DNA of 64,000 bases from UBA2966 sp965242505 (GTDB taxonomy: Bacteria; Pseudomonadota; Alphaproteobacteria; UBA2966). Below the pieces are notes generated by a model. It ran no database searches. It was not told the origin of the DNA and saw only the letters and a list, made by a program, of their open reading frames with translations. Below, piece by piece: positions 15,626 to 24,180 of the stretch (position 1 is its first letter; every line of letters starts with the position of its first letter). Location: contig OZ251449.1 in the NCBI GenBank assembly GCA_965242505.1, positions 2,976,001 through 3,040,000 of the forward strand. Reading direction: 5' to 3'. The position numbers and the translations under genes are program-made.

Positions 15626-16732
15626 TCAGGCGGCGGGCCTCGCCCGCTCGGGGTACAGCGACGCCAGGCCCTCGACCGACGCTTCGCAGATTCCCCGTTC
15701 GGTGATCAACGCGGTCACGAGATGCGCGGGCGTGACGTCGAAGGCGAAGTTCGCGGCGGCGCTGCCGTCGGGCGTCAGTCGGACGGTCGCGACCTCGCCC
15801 GACCGGGTCCGGCCCGAAATCTCCGTGACCTCGGCGCCGTCGCGCTCCTCGATGGGTATGTCGCGGACGCCGTCGCGGATGGTCCAGTCGATGGTGGAAT
15901 GGGGCAGACCGACGTAGAACGGCACGCCGTTGTCGTGCGCGGCCAGAGCCTTCGGATAGGTCCCGATCTTGTTGCAGACGTCGCCCGCGGCGGTCGTGCG
16001 GTCCGTCCCGGTGATGCACAGGTCGACGCGGCCGCGCTGCATGAGGTGGCCGCCGGCGCTGTCCACGACGACCGTATGCGGCACGCCGTGATGGACCAGC
16101 TCCCACGCCGTGATGCCGGCGCCCTGGTTGCGCGGCCGCGTCTCTCCGACCCAGACGTGGACCGGAATCCCGGCGTCGTGCGCCTTGTAGACGGGCGCCG
16201 TGGCGGTGCCCCAATCGACGGTCGCGAGCCAGCCCGCGTTGCAGTGCGTGAGGATCTCGACGGGCCGCGACCGGCCGGCGGCCTCCCAGGCGTCGCGGAT
16301 CAGGGAGAGCCCGTGGTCGCCGATGGCCTCGCAGGAGGCCACGTCGTCATCGCAGATGGCGGCGGCCCTGGCGTAGGCGGCGTCCAGCCTGTCTCCGGCG
16401 GGGAGCGCGCTCGCCGCCGCCGTCATCTCGTCGAGCGCCCAGCGCAGATTGACGGCGGTGGGGCGCGTCGCCAGCAGCATCTCGCGGGCCCGGGCCAGGG
16501 ACGCGTCGGAAGGGTCCTCGGCCAGTGCCAGGCAGACGCCGTAGGCGGCCGTCGCGCCGATCAGGGGCGCCCCCCGCACGCGCATGTTCCTTATGGCCTC
16601 GGCGGCGTCCGCAACGGTTTTCAGCGCGCGCGTGGCGAATTCGTGCGGCAGGCGGGTCTGGTCGATGATGTGGACGCTGCGCCCGCCGTCTCCGACCCAG
16701 ATCGTGCGATATGGCGCGCCGTGGACGTTCAT
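15626..16732 (-). CDS. mtnA: S-methyl-5-thioribose-1-phosphate isomerase
   Basis: A 368-residue isomerase that converts 5-methylthioribose 1-phosphate to the ribulose 1-phosphate form. Family signatures are MRVRGAPLIGATAAYG near residue 50, ILTHCNAGWLATVDWGTA (catalytic Cys), and CITGTDRTTAAGDVCNKIGTY with the catalytic Asp. The length is standard. It is the third gene of the mtnP-apt-mtnA-aldolase operon, with 22 bp after apt. The related eIF2B-alpha family is excluded by these MtnA-specific motifs. Confidence 0.93.
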   Translation of the reverse strand: MNVHGAPYRTIWVGDGGRSVHIIDQTRLPHEFATRALKTVADAAEAIRNMRVRGAPLIGATAAYGVCLALAEDPSDASLARAREMLLATRPTAVNLRWALDEMTAAASALPAGDRLDAAYARAAAICDDDVASCEAIGDHGLSLIRDAWEAAGRSRPVEILTHCNAGWLATVDWGTATAPVYKAHDAGIPVHVWVGETRPRNQGAGITAWELVHHGVPHTVVVDSAGGHLMQRGRVDLCITGTDRTTAAGDVCNKIGTYPKALAAHDNGVPFYVGLPHSTIDWTIRDGVRDIPIEERDGAEVTEISGRTRSGEVATVRLTPDGSAAANFAFDVTPAHLVTALITERGICEASVEGLASLYPERARPAA

Positions 16733-16754
16733 GGGACGGATTCCCGATCGTTCC

Positions 16755-17282
16755 TCATTCCCCTGCGAACGCGCAGAGCGCGAGGACCTCGAGTCCCATG
16801 TCTTCGATTCGCTTGCGGCCGCCCAGGTCCGGCAGGTCGATGACGAACGAGCAGCCGACGACCTCGGCGCCGGCCCGCCGCAGGAGCCTGATCGCCGCTG
16901 CCGCCGTTCCGCCGGTCGCGATGAGGTCGTCGACGAGCAGCACGCGGGAACCCGGCTCGACCGCGTCCCGGTGGATCTCCACCCGGTCGGCGCCGTATTC
17001 CAGTTCGTAATCCTCGCCGATCGTCTCCCAGGGGAGCTTGCCCTTCTTGCGCACGGGAACGAAGCCGACCGAGAGCTGATGGGCCACCGCGCCGCCGAGG
17101 ACGAACCCGCGCGCCTCGATGCCGGCGACGGCGTCGATGCGGCCGCCCGCCCAGGGCTGAACCAGTTCGTCGACGGCCTTGCGGAAGCCGAACGGATCCC
17201 GCAGCAGGGTCGTGACGTCCCGAAACTGCACGCCTTCCTTCGGGTAGTCCGGAATGGTCCGGATGAGCGACTCGTAGGGCAT
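16755..17282 (-). CDS. apt: Adenine phosphoribosyltransferase
   Basis: A 175-residue enzyme that converts adenine and PRPP to AMP. It has the characteristic IRTIPDYPKEGVQFRDVTTLL start, AGIEARGFVLGGAVA, and the PRPP-binding VLLVDDLIATGGTA. In this operon it sits between mtnP and mtnA (27 and 22 bp spacings). It would recycle the adenine released when MtnP phosphorolyses 5'-methylthioadenosine. Assignment is secure. Confidence 0.96.
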   Translation of the reverse strand: MPYESLIRTIPDYPKEGVQFRDVTTLLRDPFGFRKAVDELVQPWAGGRIDAVAGIEARGFVLGGAVAHQLSVGFVPVRKKGKLPWETIGEDYELEYGADRVEIHRDAVEPGSRVLLVDDLIATGGTAAAAIRLLRRAGAEVVGCSFVIDLPDLGGRKRIEDMGLEVLALCAFAGE

Positions 17283-17309
17283 CCGTTGCTCCCGCGGCGC
17301 CGGGCGCGA

Positions 17310-18215
17310 TCAGGGCGCGTCGCGGACGGACGCGTCGAGCACGCGGCCGGCCACGGCGTCCAGTTTCGCGAGCATGGCGGGATCGCGCGCCTCGGGAGCC
17401 GTGATCAGCGCCGCTTCGAGCGCCCGGTCGCACCCGTGCGGACAGGCCGCCGGTCGGTCGCCGAGCGCGGGTATCACGGCGCGCACGAGATCGCGCGCCT
17501 TGCCCGCGTTGCTCGCGAGCACGCGGATGATGTCGCCGACCTCGACGTCGTCGTGGTCCGGATGCCAGCAGTCGTAGTCGGTGACCATCGCGACGGTGGC
17601 GTAGCACAGCTCCGCCTCCCTCGCGAGCCTGGCCTCGGGCATGTTGGTCATGCCGATCACGGAGCAGCCCCAACTGCGGTAGAGCTCCGATTCGGCCAGG
17701 CTCGAGAACTGGGGGCCCTCCATGGCGAGATAGGCGCCGCCGCGCGCCGTCGGGATGCCCAGGGATCCGGCCGCGGCCTCCAGACGGTCGCCGAGGCGCG
17801 CGCACACCGGGCGGGCCAGGGAGACGTGCGCCACCATGCCCTTGCCGAAGAAGGTCTGGCGCCGTTCGAAGGTGCGGTCGATGAACTGGTCGACGATCAC
17901 GAACGTGCCCGGCGCCAACTCCTCCCTGAAGGAGCCCACGGCGCTGACGGAAATGACGTCGGTCGCCCCGACCCGCTTCAGCGCGTCGATGTTGGCGCGG
18001 AAGTTGATGTCGCTCGGCGACAGCGGATGGCCGCGGCCGTGCCGCGGCAGGAAGGCCAGATCGGTTCCGGCGAGCCGGCCGAACATCAGTTCGTCCGACG
18101 GCTTCCCGAACGGCGATTCGACCGCCTCCCAGCGAACGTCCTCCAGTCCGTCGATGTCGTAGACGCCGCTTCCGCCGATGACGCCGATCATCGCCCCGCC
18201 GTCCGTTTCAGCCAT
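17310..18215 (-). CDS. mtnP: S-methyl-5'-thioadenosine phosphorylase
   Basis: A 301-residue phosphorylase, the first gene of the methylthioadenosine operon. The N-terminal IGVIGGSGVYDIDGLEDV, the phosphate-binding FLPRHGRGHPLSPSDINFRAN, the GPQFSSLAESELYR segment and TDYDCWH identify an MTA phosphorylase rather than a purine nucleoside phosphorylase. The start at 18215 (MAETDGGAM...) is supported by GGAGG ten bases upstream. An internal ATG at 18191 would begin exactly at the family core, so the first eight residues may be an extension created next to repeat copy 4. Confidence 0.93.
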   Translation of the reverse strand: MAETDGGAMIGVIGGSGVYDIDGLEDVRWEAVESPFGKPSDELMFGRLAGTDLAFLPRHGRGHPLSPSDINFRANIDALKRVGATDVISVSAVGSFREELAPGTFVIVDQFIDRTFERRQTFFGKGMVAHVSLARPVCARLGDRLEAAAGSLGIPTARGGAYLAMEGPQFSSLAESELYRSWGCSVIGMTNMPEARLAREAELCYATVAMVTDYDCWHPDHDDVEVGDIIRVLASNAGKARDLVRAVIPALGDRPAACPHGCDRALEAALITAPEARDPAMLAKLDAVAGRVLDASVRDAP

Positions 18216-18243
18216 GTCGCCGACGCCTCCACCGTCCGGTTCG

Positions 18244-18499
18244 GGCGGCGGGGGCGCCGCAGGGTCCGTTCATGCCCCTCCCCCCGCCAGTGACCCCCAC
18301 CCCGACCCTCCCCCTGCCAGGGAGAGGGAGAAGAAGGGGCGACGGGAGGGAGCCATCGACGCCCCTCCCCCCGGCCACCCACGCTCCTACCCCCTGACCA
18401 CTGATACTCCTCCCCCCTGACAGGGGGGAGGTCGGGAGGGGGGTCGCGGCCCCGCAACGCCGCGCGATCCTCGATCCCCGCCGGTATGGGAAACGCGGG
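18244..18499 (+). repeat. Palindromic intergenic element, copy 4
   Basis: This occupies the gap between mtnP and petC. Both core modules are present (CCCTCCCCCTGCCAGGG and CCTCCCCCCTGACAGGGGGG), separated by an extra CCCCTGACCACTGATACTCC piece. The right end is GGGAAACGCGGG at 18488-18499, the mirror of the left end of copies 2 and 13. The next three bases are the complement of the petC stop codon. The left terminal repeat is not recognisable and may have merged into the start of mtnP. Confidence 0.75.
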
Positions 18500-19288
18500 C
18501 TAATGCGCGTCGCGCCAGACCTTGCGTTTGACCATGTAGAGCAGCGCGGTCAGCAAGATCAGGAAGGCCATCACCTTGACGCCCATCCGTTTGCGCGCCT
18601 CCATCTCGGGCTCGGCCGCCCAGGCCAGGAACGTCGTGACGTCCCGCGCCATCCGCTCGACCGACGCCTTCGAGCCGTCCGCGTATTCGACGCCGTCCTC
18701 GACCAGGGGCGGCGGCATGGCGATCTGGCCGCCGCCGTAATAGGGGTTGTAGCTCATCCCCTCGCCCAACTCGACGTCGGCGGGCGGGTCCTCGTAGCCC
18801 GTCAGCAGCGAAAACAGGTAGTCCTCGCCGCCGGCGCGGGCCTTGACGATCAGCGACAGGTCCGGCGGCAGGGAGCCGTTGTTGGCCGCCCGCGCCGCGT
18901 TGTCGTTGGCGAAAGGCGCCGGCATGTGGTCGGAGAGAACGCCCGGCCGCTTGAACATCTCGCCTTCCTCGTCGGGACCGTCCGTGACCTCGTACTGGGC
19001 GGCGATGGCCTTGGCCTGCGCCTCGTCGAAACCGATGGACCGCAGATTGCGGAAGGCGAAGTACTCGAGCGCGTGGCACGTCGCGCAGACCTCCTGGTAG
19101 ACTTGGAAGCCGCGCTGGAGCTCGGCCCGGTCGTAGGCGCCGAACGGCCCCTGGAACGAGAAGCCGGGCGATTTCGGCGCCCTGGCGTCACCGGCCGCCA
19201 TCGCGGATCCGGCCGCCAGAAGCGCCACGCAGGCGGCGGCGACGGCGAGGGCCGGCCGCGCGAACGCCATCGGGCCTCGACCGGTCAT
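18500..19288 (-). CDS. petC: Cytochrome c1 of the bc1 complex
   Basis: A 262-residue membrane-anchored cytochrome that passes electrons from the Rieske centre to soluble or membrane cytochrome c. It has an N-terminal Sec signal peptide (about 10-32, ending SAMA-A), the heme motif Cys68-Ala-Thr-Cys71-His72, the later MPPPLVEDGVEY segment with axial Met, and a C-terminal anchor helix (about 236-254, VMAFLILLTALLYMV). The start overlaps the petB stop by four bases (ATGA). The stop codon TAG directly touches the end of repeat copy 4. Confidence 0.95.
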   Translation of the reverse strand: MTGRGPMAFARPALAVAAACVALLAAGSAMAAGDARAPKSPGFSFQGPFGAYDRAELQRGFQVYQEVCATCHALEYFAFRNLRSIGFDEAQAKAIAAQYEVTDGPDEEGEMFKRPGVLSDHMPAPFANDNAARAANNGSLPPDLSLIVKARAGGEDYLFSLLTGYEDPPADVELGEGMSYNPYYGGGQIAMPPPLVEDGVEYADGSKASVERMARDVTTFLAWAAEPEMEARKRMGVKVMAFLILLTALLYMVKRKVWRDAH

Positions 19289-20535
19289 TGCGCGCCCTCC
19301 TTCGCCGGATCCGCCCCGCCTCCCTTGTCGAGGACCGACGTGGCGATGGAGTCGGGCAGCTGCCGCGGCGTCTCGAACCAGCCGACGAACGGCATGACGA
19401 CGATGAAGTGCAGGAAGTAGTAGGCCGTCGCCAGCTGACCGATCAGGATGAAATGACCCTCGGGCGGATTGGCGCCGACCCACCCGAGAACCAGGATGTC
19501 GGCGACCAGTATCCAGTAGAACTGCTTGTAGATGGGGCGGAACGTCGCCGACCGCACCCGCGACGTGTCGAGCCACGGAATCAGGAACAGCACGCCGATG
19601 GCCGCCCCCATCGCGACGACGCCTCCGAGCTTGTCCGGGATGGCCCGCAGGATCGCGTAGTACGGCAGCAGGTACCACTCGGGCACGATGTGCGGCGGCG
19701 TTTGCAGCGGATTGGCGGGGATGTAGTTGTCGGGATGCCCCAGGTAGTTCGGGTTGTAGAACACCCAGTAGGCGAAAACGATCAGGAACACGCCAAGGCC
19801 CAGCAAATCCTTCACCGTGTAGTACGGATGGAAGGGGATGGTGTCCTGCGGACCCTTCACGTCGATGCCCGCGGGGTTGTTGGAGCCGTGCGTGTGCAGC
19901 GCCCAGACGTGGATGACGACCGCGCCGGCGATGACGAAGGGCAGGAGGTAGTGCAGGCTGAAGAAACGTTGCAGCGTCGGGCTGTCGACCGCGAAACCGC
20001 CCCACAGCCAGGTCACGATGGGGTCGCCGATCAGGGGAACGGCCGAGAACAGGTTGGTGATCACGGTGGCGGCCCAGAAGCTCATCTGGCCCCAGGGCAG
20101 GACGTAGCCCATGAAGGCGGTCGCCATCATGAGCAGCATGATGGCGAGTCCGATCCACCACAGGAGCTCGCGCGGGTACTTGTAGGAGCCGTAGTACAGG
20201 CCCCGGAAGACGTGGATGTAGACCACGAGAAAGAACATCGAGGCGCCGTTGGCGTGGACGTAGCGGATCAGCCAGCCGTAGTTGACGTTGCGCATGATGT
20301 GCTCGACGGAGTCGAACGCCATGTCCCCGTGCGGCACGTAATGCATGGCGAGCACGATGCCGGTCACGATCTGGATGACGAGCGCGGCTCCCGCCAGGGA
20401 ACCCATGTTCCACAGGTAATTCAGGTTCTTCGGAGCGGGATAGCCCGAACCGACGGAGTGGTCGAGCCAACTGAAAATCGGCAGCCGATACTCGATCCAC
20501 TGCGCGATCCGGTTGCCGGAACCGGGAGAACTCAT
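19285..20535 (-). CDS. petB: Cytochrome b of the bc1 complex
   Basis: A 416-residue integral membrane subunit that binds hemes bL and bH and holds the Qo and Qi quinone sites. Visible landmarks are MHYVPHGDMAFDSVEHIMRN near the Qi side, heme-ligand histidines in HANGASMFFLVVYIHVFRG and HYLLPFVIAGAVVIHVW, LPWGQMSFW, and the Qo motif PEWY in VPEWYLLPYYAILRAIP. About eight or nine helices fit the length. It lies 13 bp after petA and overlaps petC by four bases. Confidence 0.97.
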   Translation of the reverse strand: MSSPGSGNRIAQWIEYRLPIFSWLDHSVGSGYPAPKNLNYLWNMGSLAGAALVIQIVTGIVLAMHYVPHGDMAFDSVEHIMRNVNYGWLIRYVHANGASMFFLVVYIHVFRGLYYGSYKYPRELLWWIGLAIMLLMMATAFMGYVLPWGQMSFWAATVITNLFSAVPLIGDPIVTWLWGGFAVDSPTLQRFFSLHYLLPFVIAGAVVIHVWALHTHGSNNPAGIDVKGPQDTIPFHPYYTVKDLLGLGVFLIVFAYWVFYNPNYLGHPDNYIPANPLQTPPHIVPEWYLLPYYAILRAIPDKLGGVVAMGAAIGVLFLIPWLDTSRVRSATFRPIYKQFYWILVADILVLGWVGANPPEGHFILIGQLATAYYFLHFIVVMPFVGWFETPRQLPDSIATSVLDKGGGADPAKEGAQ

Positions 20536-20548
20536 GTGAGGGGGCTCC

Positions 20549-21097
20549 CTAGCCGATTTTGATGGTGGTGTCGGAAAGGAATTCGTAGGGCGGGACCGCG
20601 AGGTTCTCGGGAGCCGGTCCTTTCCTGATACGGCCCGAAGTATCGTAGTGCGAGCCGTGGCACGGGCAGAACCAGCCGCCGAACTCGCCCTGGGGGTCGG
20701 TGGCCTTCTGGCCCAGCGGCACGCACCCGAGGTGGGTGCAGACGCCGACCATGACCAGCCACTTGTCCTGCTGAACCCGGTCCCCGTCGGCTTGCGGGTC
20801 CCGCAGGTCCTCGACGTCCACGTCGCGCGCCGCCTCGATCTCGGCGGCCGTTCGATGGCGGATGAAAACGGGCTTGCCCCGCCATACGACCGTGACGGCC
20901 TGTCCCTCCTCGACGGCGGACAGGTCCACCTCGGTGGAGGCGAGGGCCAGCACGTCGGAAGACGGGTTCATCTGGTCGACGAGGGGCCACGCCGCCAGCG
21001 CGGTCCCGACGCCGCCAAAGGCTCCCGTCGCGATGTAGAGAAAATCACGGCGGCTCGCGTCGTCTCCGTGTCCGCCGTCGGACGTCGTCGTCGGCAT
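20549..21097 (-). CDS. petA: Rieske iron-sulfur subunit of the bc1 complex
   Basis: A 182-residue protein, the first gene of petABC. A twin-arginine signal/anchor (SRRDFLYIATGAFGGVG) is followed by a hydrophobic helix. The 2Fe-2S cluster is bound by CTHLGC and CPCHGS boxes near residues 120-155. The insert DPQADGDRVQ is consistent with alphaproteobacterial Rieske proteins. The start MPTTTSDGG was chosen because longer frames add residues unlike the family. A promoter-like pair lies immediately upstream. Confidence 0.95.
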   Translation of the reverse strand: MPTTTSDGGHGDDASRRDFLYIATGAFGGVGTALAAWPLVDQMNPSSDVLALASTEVDLSAVEEGQAVTVVWRGKPVFIRHRTAAEIEAARDVDVEDLRDPQADGDRVQQDKWLVMVGVCTHLGCVPLGQKATDPQGEFGGWFCPCHGSHYDTSGRIRKGPAPENLAVPPYEFLSDTTIKIG

Positions 21098-21115
21098 GTG
21101 GCCCAACCCGTTCAG

Positions 21116-21145
21116 TTCATACCCAAGGCGCGCTCTTTGTCTCAA
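21116..21145 (-). promoter_or_regulatory. Candidate sigma-70 promoter for petABC
   Basis: On the minus strand TTGAGA and TATGAA are separated by 18 bases, about 20 bases before the petA start. This gives a very short leader. The hexamers are good for a GC-rich genome, but no experimental support can be seen. The divergent gene hemF would need its own promoter in the same 160-bp gap. Confidence 0.4.
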
Positions 21146-21258
21146 AAATCCCCCGCCTTGTCCAGAGCGCGCGAGGTATGATGGCGTATCGAGCCATGCG
21201 TCGGGCGGACGAGTCCGCGCGACGGGCGGAATCCCTGGGACTCGACGAAGGCGACGCC

Positions 21259-22113
21259 ATGACGCTCCCGACCGAGGATCGACGGAATCACGTCGCCAAC
21301 TGGTTCCGGCAGCTGCGGGACGACATCTGCGCGGACTTCGAGAGGCTGGAGGACGCCTGCGGCGGGCCGTCGTCCGATCGGCCGCCCGGCCGGTTCGAGC
21401 GGCGGGAGTGGTCGCGCGGCGAGGACGGCGGCGGCGGCGTGACGTCGATCATGCGCGGGCGCGTCTTCGAAAAGGTCGGCGTCAACGTCTCGACCGTGCA
21501 TGGCGAGTTCTCGGAGGAGTTCCGCGGCGAGGTCCCGGGGGCCGGGGAAGACCCCCGATTCTGGGCGACCGGCATCTCGCTGGTGGCGCACATGCGGTCC
21601 CCCCGCGCGCCGGCGGCGCACATGAACACCCGGCACGTCGTGACCACGAAGGCGTGGTTCGGCGGCGGCGCCGACCTCACGCCGACGATCGCCAACGACG
21701 CGGACACGCGGGAGTTTCACGCCGAACTGAAGAAAGCCTGCGATTTCCACGACCCGGCGTACTATCCGAGGTTCAGGCGGGCCTGCGACGAATACTTCCA
21801 TCTGGCCCACCGCGACGAGCCCCGCGGCGCGGGCGGCATTTTCTTCGACTATCACGACACCGGCGACTGGATGGCGGATTTCGCCTTCACCCGGGACGTC
21901 GGCCTCGCCTTCAGCGAGGTCTTTCCGCGCATCGTGCGCCGCCGCATGAACGAGGCCTGGACCGACGAGGAGCGCGAACGCCAGCTCGTCCGCCGCGGAC
22001 GCTACGTCGAGTTCAACCTGCTGTACGACCGCGGCACCCGGTTCGGGCTGAAGACGGGCGGCAACGTCGACGCGGTCCTGATGTCGTTGCCGCCCGAGGC
22101 GAAGTGGCCGTGA
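21259..22113 (+). CDS. hemF: Oxygen-dependent coproporphyrinogen III oxidase
   Basis: A 284-residue cytosolic enzyme of heme synthesis that oxidatively decarboxylates coproporphyrinogen III. Family signatures are WSRGEDGGGGVTSIMRGRVFEKVGVN, HMNTRHVVTTKAWFGGGADLTP, FFDYHDTGDWMADFAF, and the final YVEFNLLYDRGTRFGLKTGGN. The start MTLPTEDRRNH was preferred. An upstream in-frame ATG at 21178 would add 27 residues outside the conserved region. Heme supply next to the cytochrome bc1 operon makes functional sense. Confidence 0.93.
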   Translation: MTLPTEDRRNHVANWFRQLRDDICADFERLEDACGGPSSDRPPGRFERREWSRGEDGGGGVTSIMRGRVFEKVGVNVSTVHGEFSEEFRGEVPGAGEDPRFWATGISLVAHMRSPRAPAAHMNTRHVVTTKAWFGGGADLTPTIANDADTREFHAELKKACDFHDPAYYPRFRRACDEYFHLAHRDEPRGAGGIFFDYHDTGDWMADFAFTRDVGLAFSEVFPRIVRRRMNEAWTDEERERQLVRRGRYVEFNLLYDRGTRFGLKTGGNVDAVLMSLPPEAKWP

Positions 22114-22119
22114 CCCGCG

Positions 22120-22222
22120 CCTCCCCCCTGGCGCGACCCCCACCCCGACCCTCCCCCTGACCATTCACGCTCCTCCCCCCTGACAGGGGGGGAGGTCGGG
22201 AGGGGGGTCCGCCGCCCCGCCG
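22120..22222 (+). repeat. Palindromic intergenic element, copy 5 (short)
   Basis: A reduced copy downstream of hemF with the run CGACCCCCACCCCGACCCTC and the second module CCTCCCCCCTGACAGGGGGG. The left half of the first palindrome is present but its return arm is missing, and no terminal repeats are seen. Confidence 0.65.
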
Positions 22223-22256
22223 CGCGTCGCGAATACGAAGGGAAAGGGAAACCGAC

Positions 22257-22332
22257 TGGCGTCCCCTAGGGGACTCGAACCCCTGTTTTCGGCGTGAGAG
22301 GCCGATGTCCTAGGCCACTAGACGAAGGGGAC
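22257..22332 (-). tRNA. tRNA-Glu (anticodon CTC), CCA encoded
   Basis: A 76-base cloverleaf on the minus strand. The acceptor arms are GTCCCCT and AGGGGAC with discriminator G and a genomic CCA. The anticodon loop CTCTCAC in a 5-bp stem gives anticodon CTC, and the T arm contains GGTTCGAGTCC. It would read GAG codons. Confidence 0.95.
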
Positions 22333-22347
22333 GCCGTGGTTCGCCTA

Positions 22348-22376
22348 GAGATAGACGACGATTCGCGTTCGATCAA
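22348..22376 (-). promoter_or_regulatory. Promoter of tRNA-Glu
   Basis: On the minus strand TTGATC and TATCTC are separated by 17 bases, ending 15 bases before the first tRNA nucleotide. The -35 box overlaps the gmhA stop codon region, so the tRNA has its own promoter at the end of the preceding gene. Confidence 0.5.
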
Positions 22377-23005
22377 GCCCCCAGGCCCAGGCCCCGTTCG
22401 ATGGCCGCGCACATCAGATGGCCGATCACGATGTGCATTTCCTGGATACGGGGGGTTTCGGAGCTCGGAACGATCAGCGCCGGGTCCGCCACGTCCTTCA
22501 GCGCGCCGCCGTCCCCGCCCGTGAATCCGGCCGCCGCGATGCCCATGCCCCGCGCCGCCGCCAGGGCGCGGACGACGTTCGGGCTGTCGCCGGACGTGCT
22601 GATGCCGACGGCGACGTCGCCCGTCCTGCCCAGACCGAGCAGCTGGCGTTCGAACACGCGGTCGTAGCCGTAGTCGTTGGCGATGGCGGTGAGCGCCGAC
22701 GTGTCCGCGGTAAGCGCCAGGGCCGGCACCGGCTCCCGGTCGGAATCGAAGCGCCCCACCAGTTCGGCCGCGATGTGCTGCGCGTCCGCCGCGCTTCCGC
22801 CGTTGCCGAACAGGATGAGCTTGTGTCCGTCGGCGACGGCCCTCACGCACGTCTCGACCAGCCGGACGAACGGTTCCGCCACCGCGCGCCGCGTGGCCTC
22901 CAGAAGTCGTCCGTGTTCCTCGAAACCGGCGACCAGCAGGGCCTCGACGTCCGCGGGAACGCGCCGCCCGCGCGCGGGCCCGTTCGACCGTTGCCCGTCC
23001 TTCAT
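22373..23005 (-). CDS. gmhA: Phosphoheptose isomerase (SIS domain)
   Basis: A 210-residue SIS-domain isomerase that converts sedoheptulose 7-phosphate to a heptose 7-phosphate, the first step to the ADP-heptose of lipopolysaccharide core. The family signatures are KLILFGNGGSAADAQHIAAELVGRF, LTANDTSALTAIANDYGY-like text (here LTADTSALTAIANDYGYDRV), and GISTSGDSPNVVRAL. The C-terminal EMHIVIGHLMCAAIE carries the active-site Glu/His. DiaA, a close non-catalytic relative, is less likely given the intact site. The WecA-like gene starts divergently about 150 bp away. Confidence 0.9.
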   Translation of the reverse strand: MKDGQRSNGPARGRRVPADVEALLVAGFEEHGRLLEATRRAVAEPFVRLVETCVRAVADGHKLILFGNGGSAADAQHIAAELVGRFDSDREPVPALALTADTSALTAIANDYGYDRVFERQLLGLGRTGDVAVGISTSGDSPNVVRALAAARGMGIAAAGFTGGDGGALKDVADPALIVPSSETPRIQEMHIVIGHLMCAAIERGLGLGA

Positions 23006-23160
23006 CGGGGCGTCATACCCCCGACGCGGGCGCAAAGACAAGCGCCGCGCCGGACGCGGCGGGAGGGCCCCGCTCCGCGGGTCCTTCCGATCGAAGTTGA
23101 CACTCGCCGCGTCGATGGCGTGCAATCGGGCGCGTGGGCCGGAGGATCCGGGGCTTTCCG

Positions 23161-24171
23161 ATGTCGGTGATCTACGTGTTCGCGGCGGCGTTCGCTCTGG
23201 CCGTCTGTCTGGCGGCCGACCGCATCGGCGGCCTGCTGGGGGTGATGGATTCACCCGACGGCGTCCGCAAGGTCCACGAGAGGGACACGCCGCTGGTCGG
23301 CGGAGTTGCGACGGTCGTTCCGGTCATCGGTCTGCTCGCATACGCCGGCGCGTCGAGCGGGTACGCGCCGCTGTACCTCGTTCTGGCGGCGGTCGCCGGA
23401 GGCTCGCTGGCGCTGGGTTACGTGGACGACCGCGGCCACGTCCGACCCTCGTGGCGGCTGCTGCTGCTGGCGTCCCTGTGCGTCGCCGCCCTTTACGCGG
23501 CGCCCGCCCTTCGGATCGACGCCTTCGCCTTCAGTTTCACGAGCGTTCCAGTGTTCCTGCACGGCTGGGCGACGCCGTTCACCGCGGTCTGCCTCGTCGG
23601 GCTTCAGAACGCCGTCAACATGGCGGACGGCGAGAACGGACTGGCGCCGGGGTTGGCGCTGATCTGGCTCGTGTGCCTGCTGGCCTACGCGCCCGATCAC
23701 CTGGTTCCGATCCTGGCCGTCGCCGCGCTGTGCGTGCTGATCGCGATCCCCTTCAACTGGACGGGACGCCTGTTCCTGGGAGACGCCGGAGCCTACGCCC
23801 TCGGCGGCGCGGTCGGCGCGATGGCCGTCTACGTCTACGGCGTCGGTTTCACGACCCTGCCCGCCGACGTCGTGGCCCTCTGGTTCCTGGTGCCGGTGGC
23901 GGATTGCCTCCGGCTCATGGCGAGACGCGCGCTGGCGGGCCGGTCGCCCTTCAGTTCCGACCGCAATCACCTTCACCACGTTCTGAACGGCCTGATGCCC
24001 CGGGGCTGGGCGTTGACGCTCTACTTCCTCCTGGTGGCCGTCCCCGCCGCGCTGGCCTATGCGTTCCCGGAAATGACGCTCCTGTGGATCGTGTTCACGG
24101 TCGCCTGCTACGGCGTCTTCCTGTTCGCCGGCGCGCACGGCGTGGCGCGCCGCCGCCTCCGCGCCCTTTGA
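23161..24171 (+). CDS. WecA/MraY-family polyprenyl-phosphate sugar-1-phosphate transferase
   Basis: A 336-residue integral membrane protein with about ten helices. It transfers a HexNAc-1-phosphate from UDP-sugar to undecaprenyl phosphate at the inner membrane. Key family residues are VRKVHERDTPLVGGVAT, the Asp-Asp pair in LGYVDDRGHV, NMADGENGLAPG, GDAGAYALG, and the HxHH motif in DRNHLHH. It belongs to the WecA/WbpL group used for O-antigen or exopolysaccharide initiation, not to MraY, since the murein pathway cluster is absent. The start at 23161 was chosen. A GTG 27 bases upstream has a closer GGAGG spacing and cannot be excluded. Confidence 0.88.
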   Translation: MSVIYVFAAAFALAVCLAADRIGGLLGVMDSPDGVRKVHERDTPLVGGVATVVPVIGLLAYAGASSGYAPLYLVLAAVAGGSLALGYVDDRGHVRPSWRLLLLASLCVAALYAAPALRIDAFAFSFTSVPVFLHGWATPFTAVCLVGLQNAVNMADGENGLAPGLALIWLVCLLAYAPDHLVPILAVAALCVLIAIPFNWTGRLFLGDAGAYALGGAVGAMAVYVYGVGFTTLPADVVALWFLVPVADCLRLMARRALAGRSPFSSDRNHLHHVLNGLMPRGWALTLYFLLVAVPAALAYAFPEMTLLWIVFTVACYGVFLFAGAHGVARRRLRAL

Positions 24172-24180
24172 CCCGCGGCT

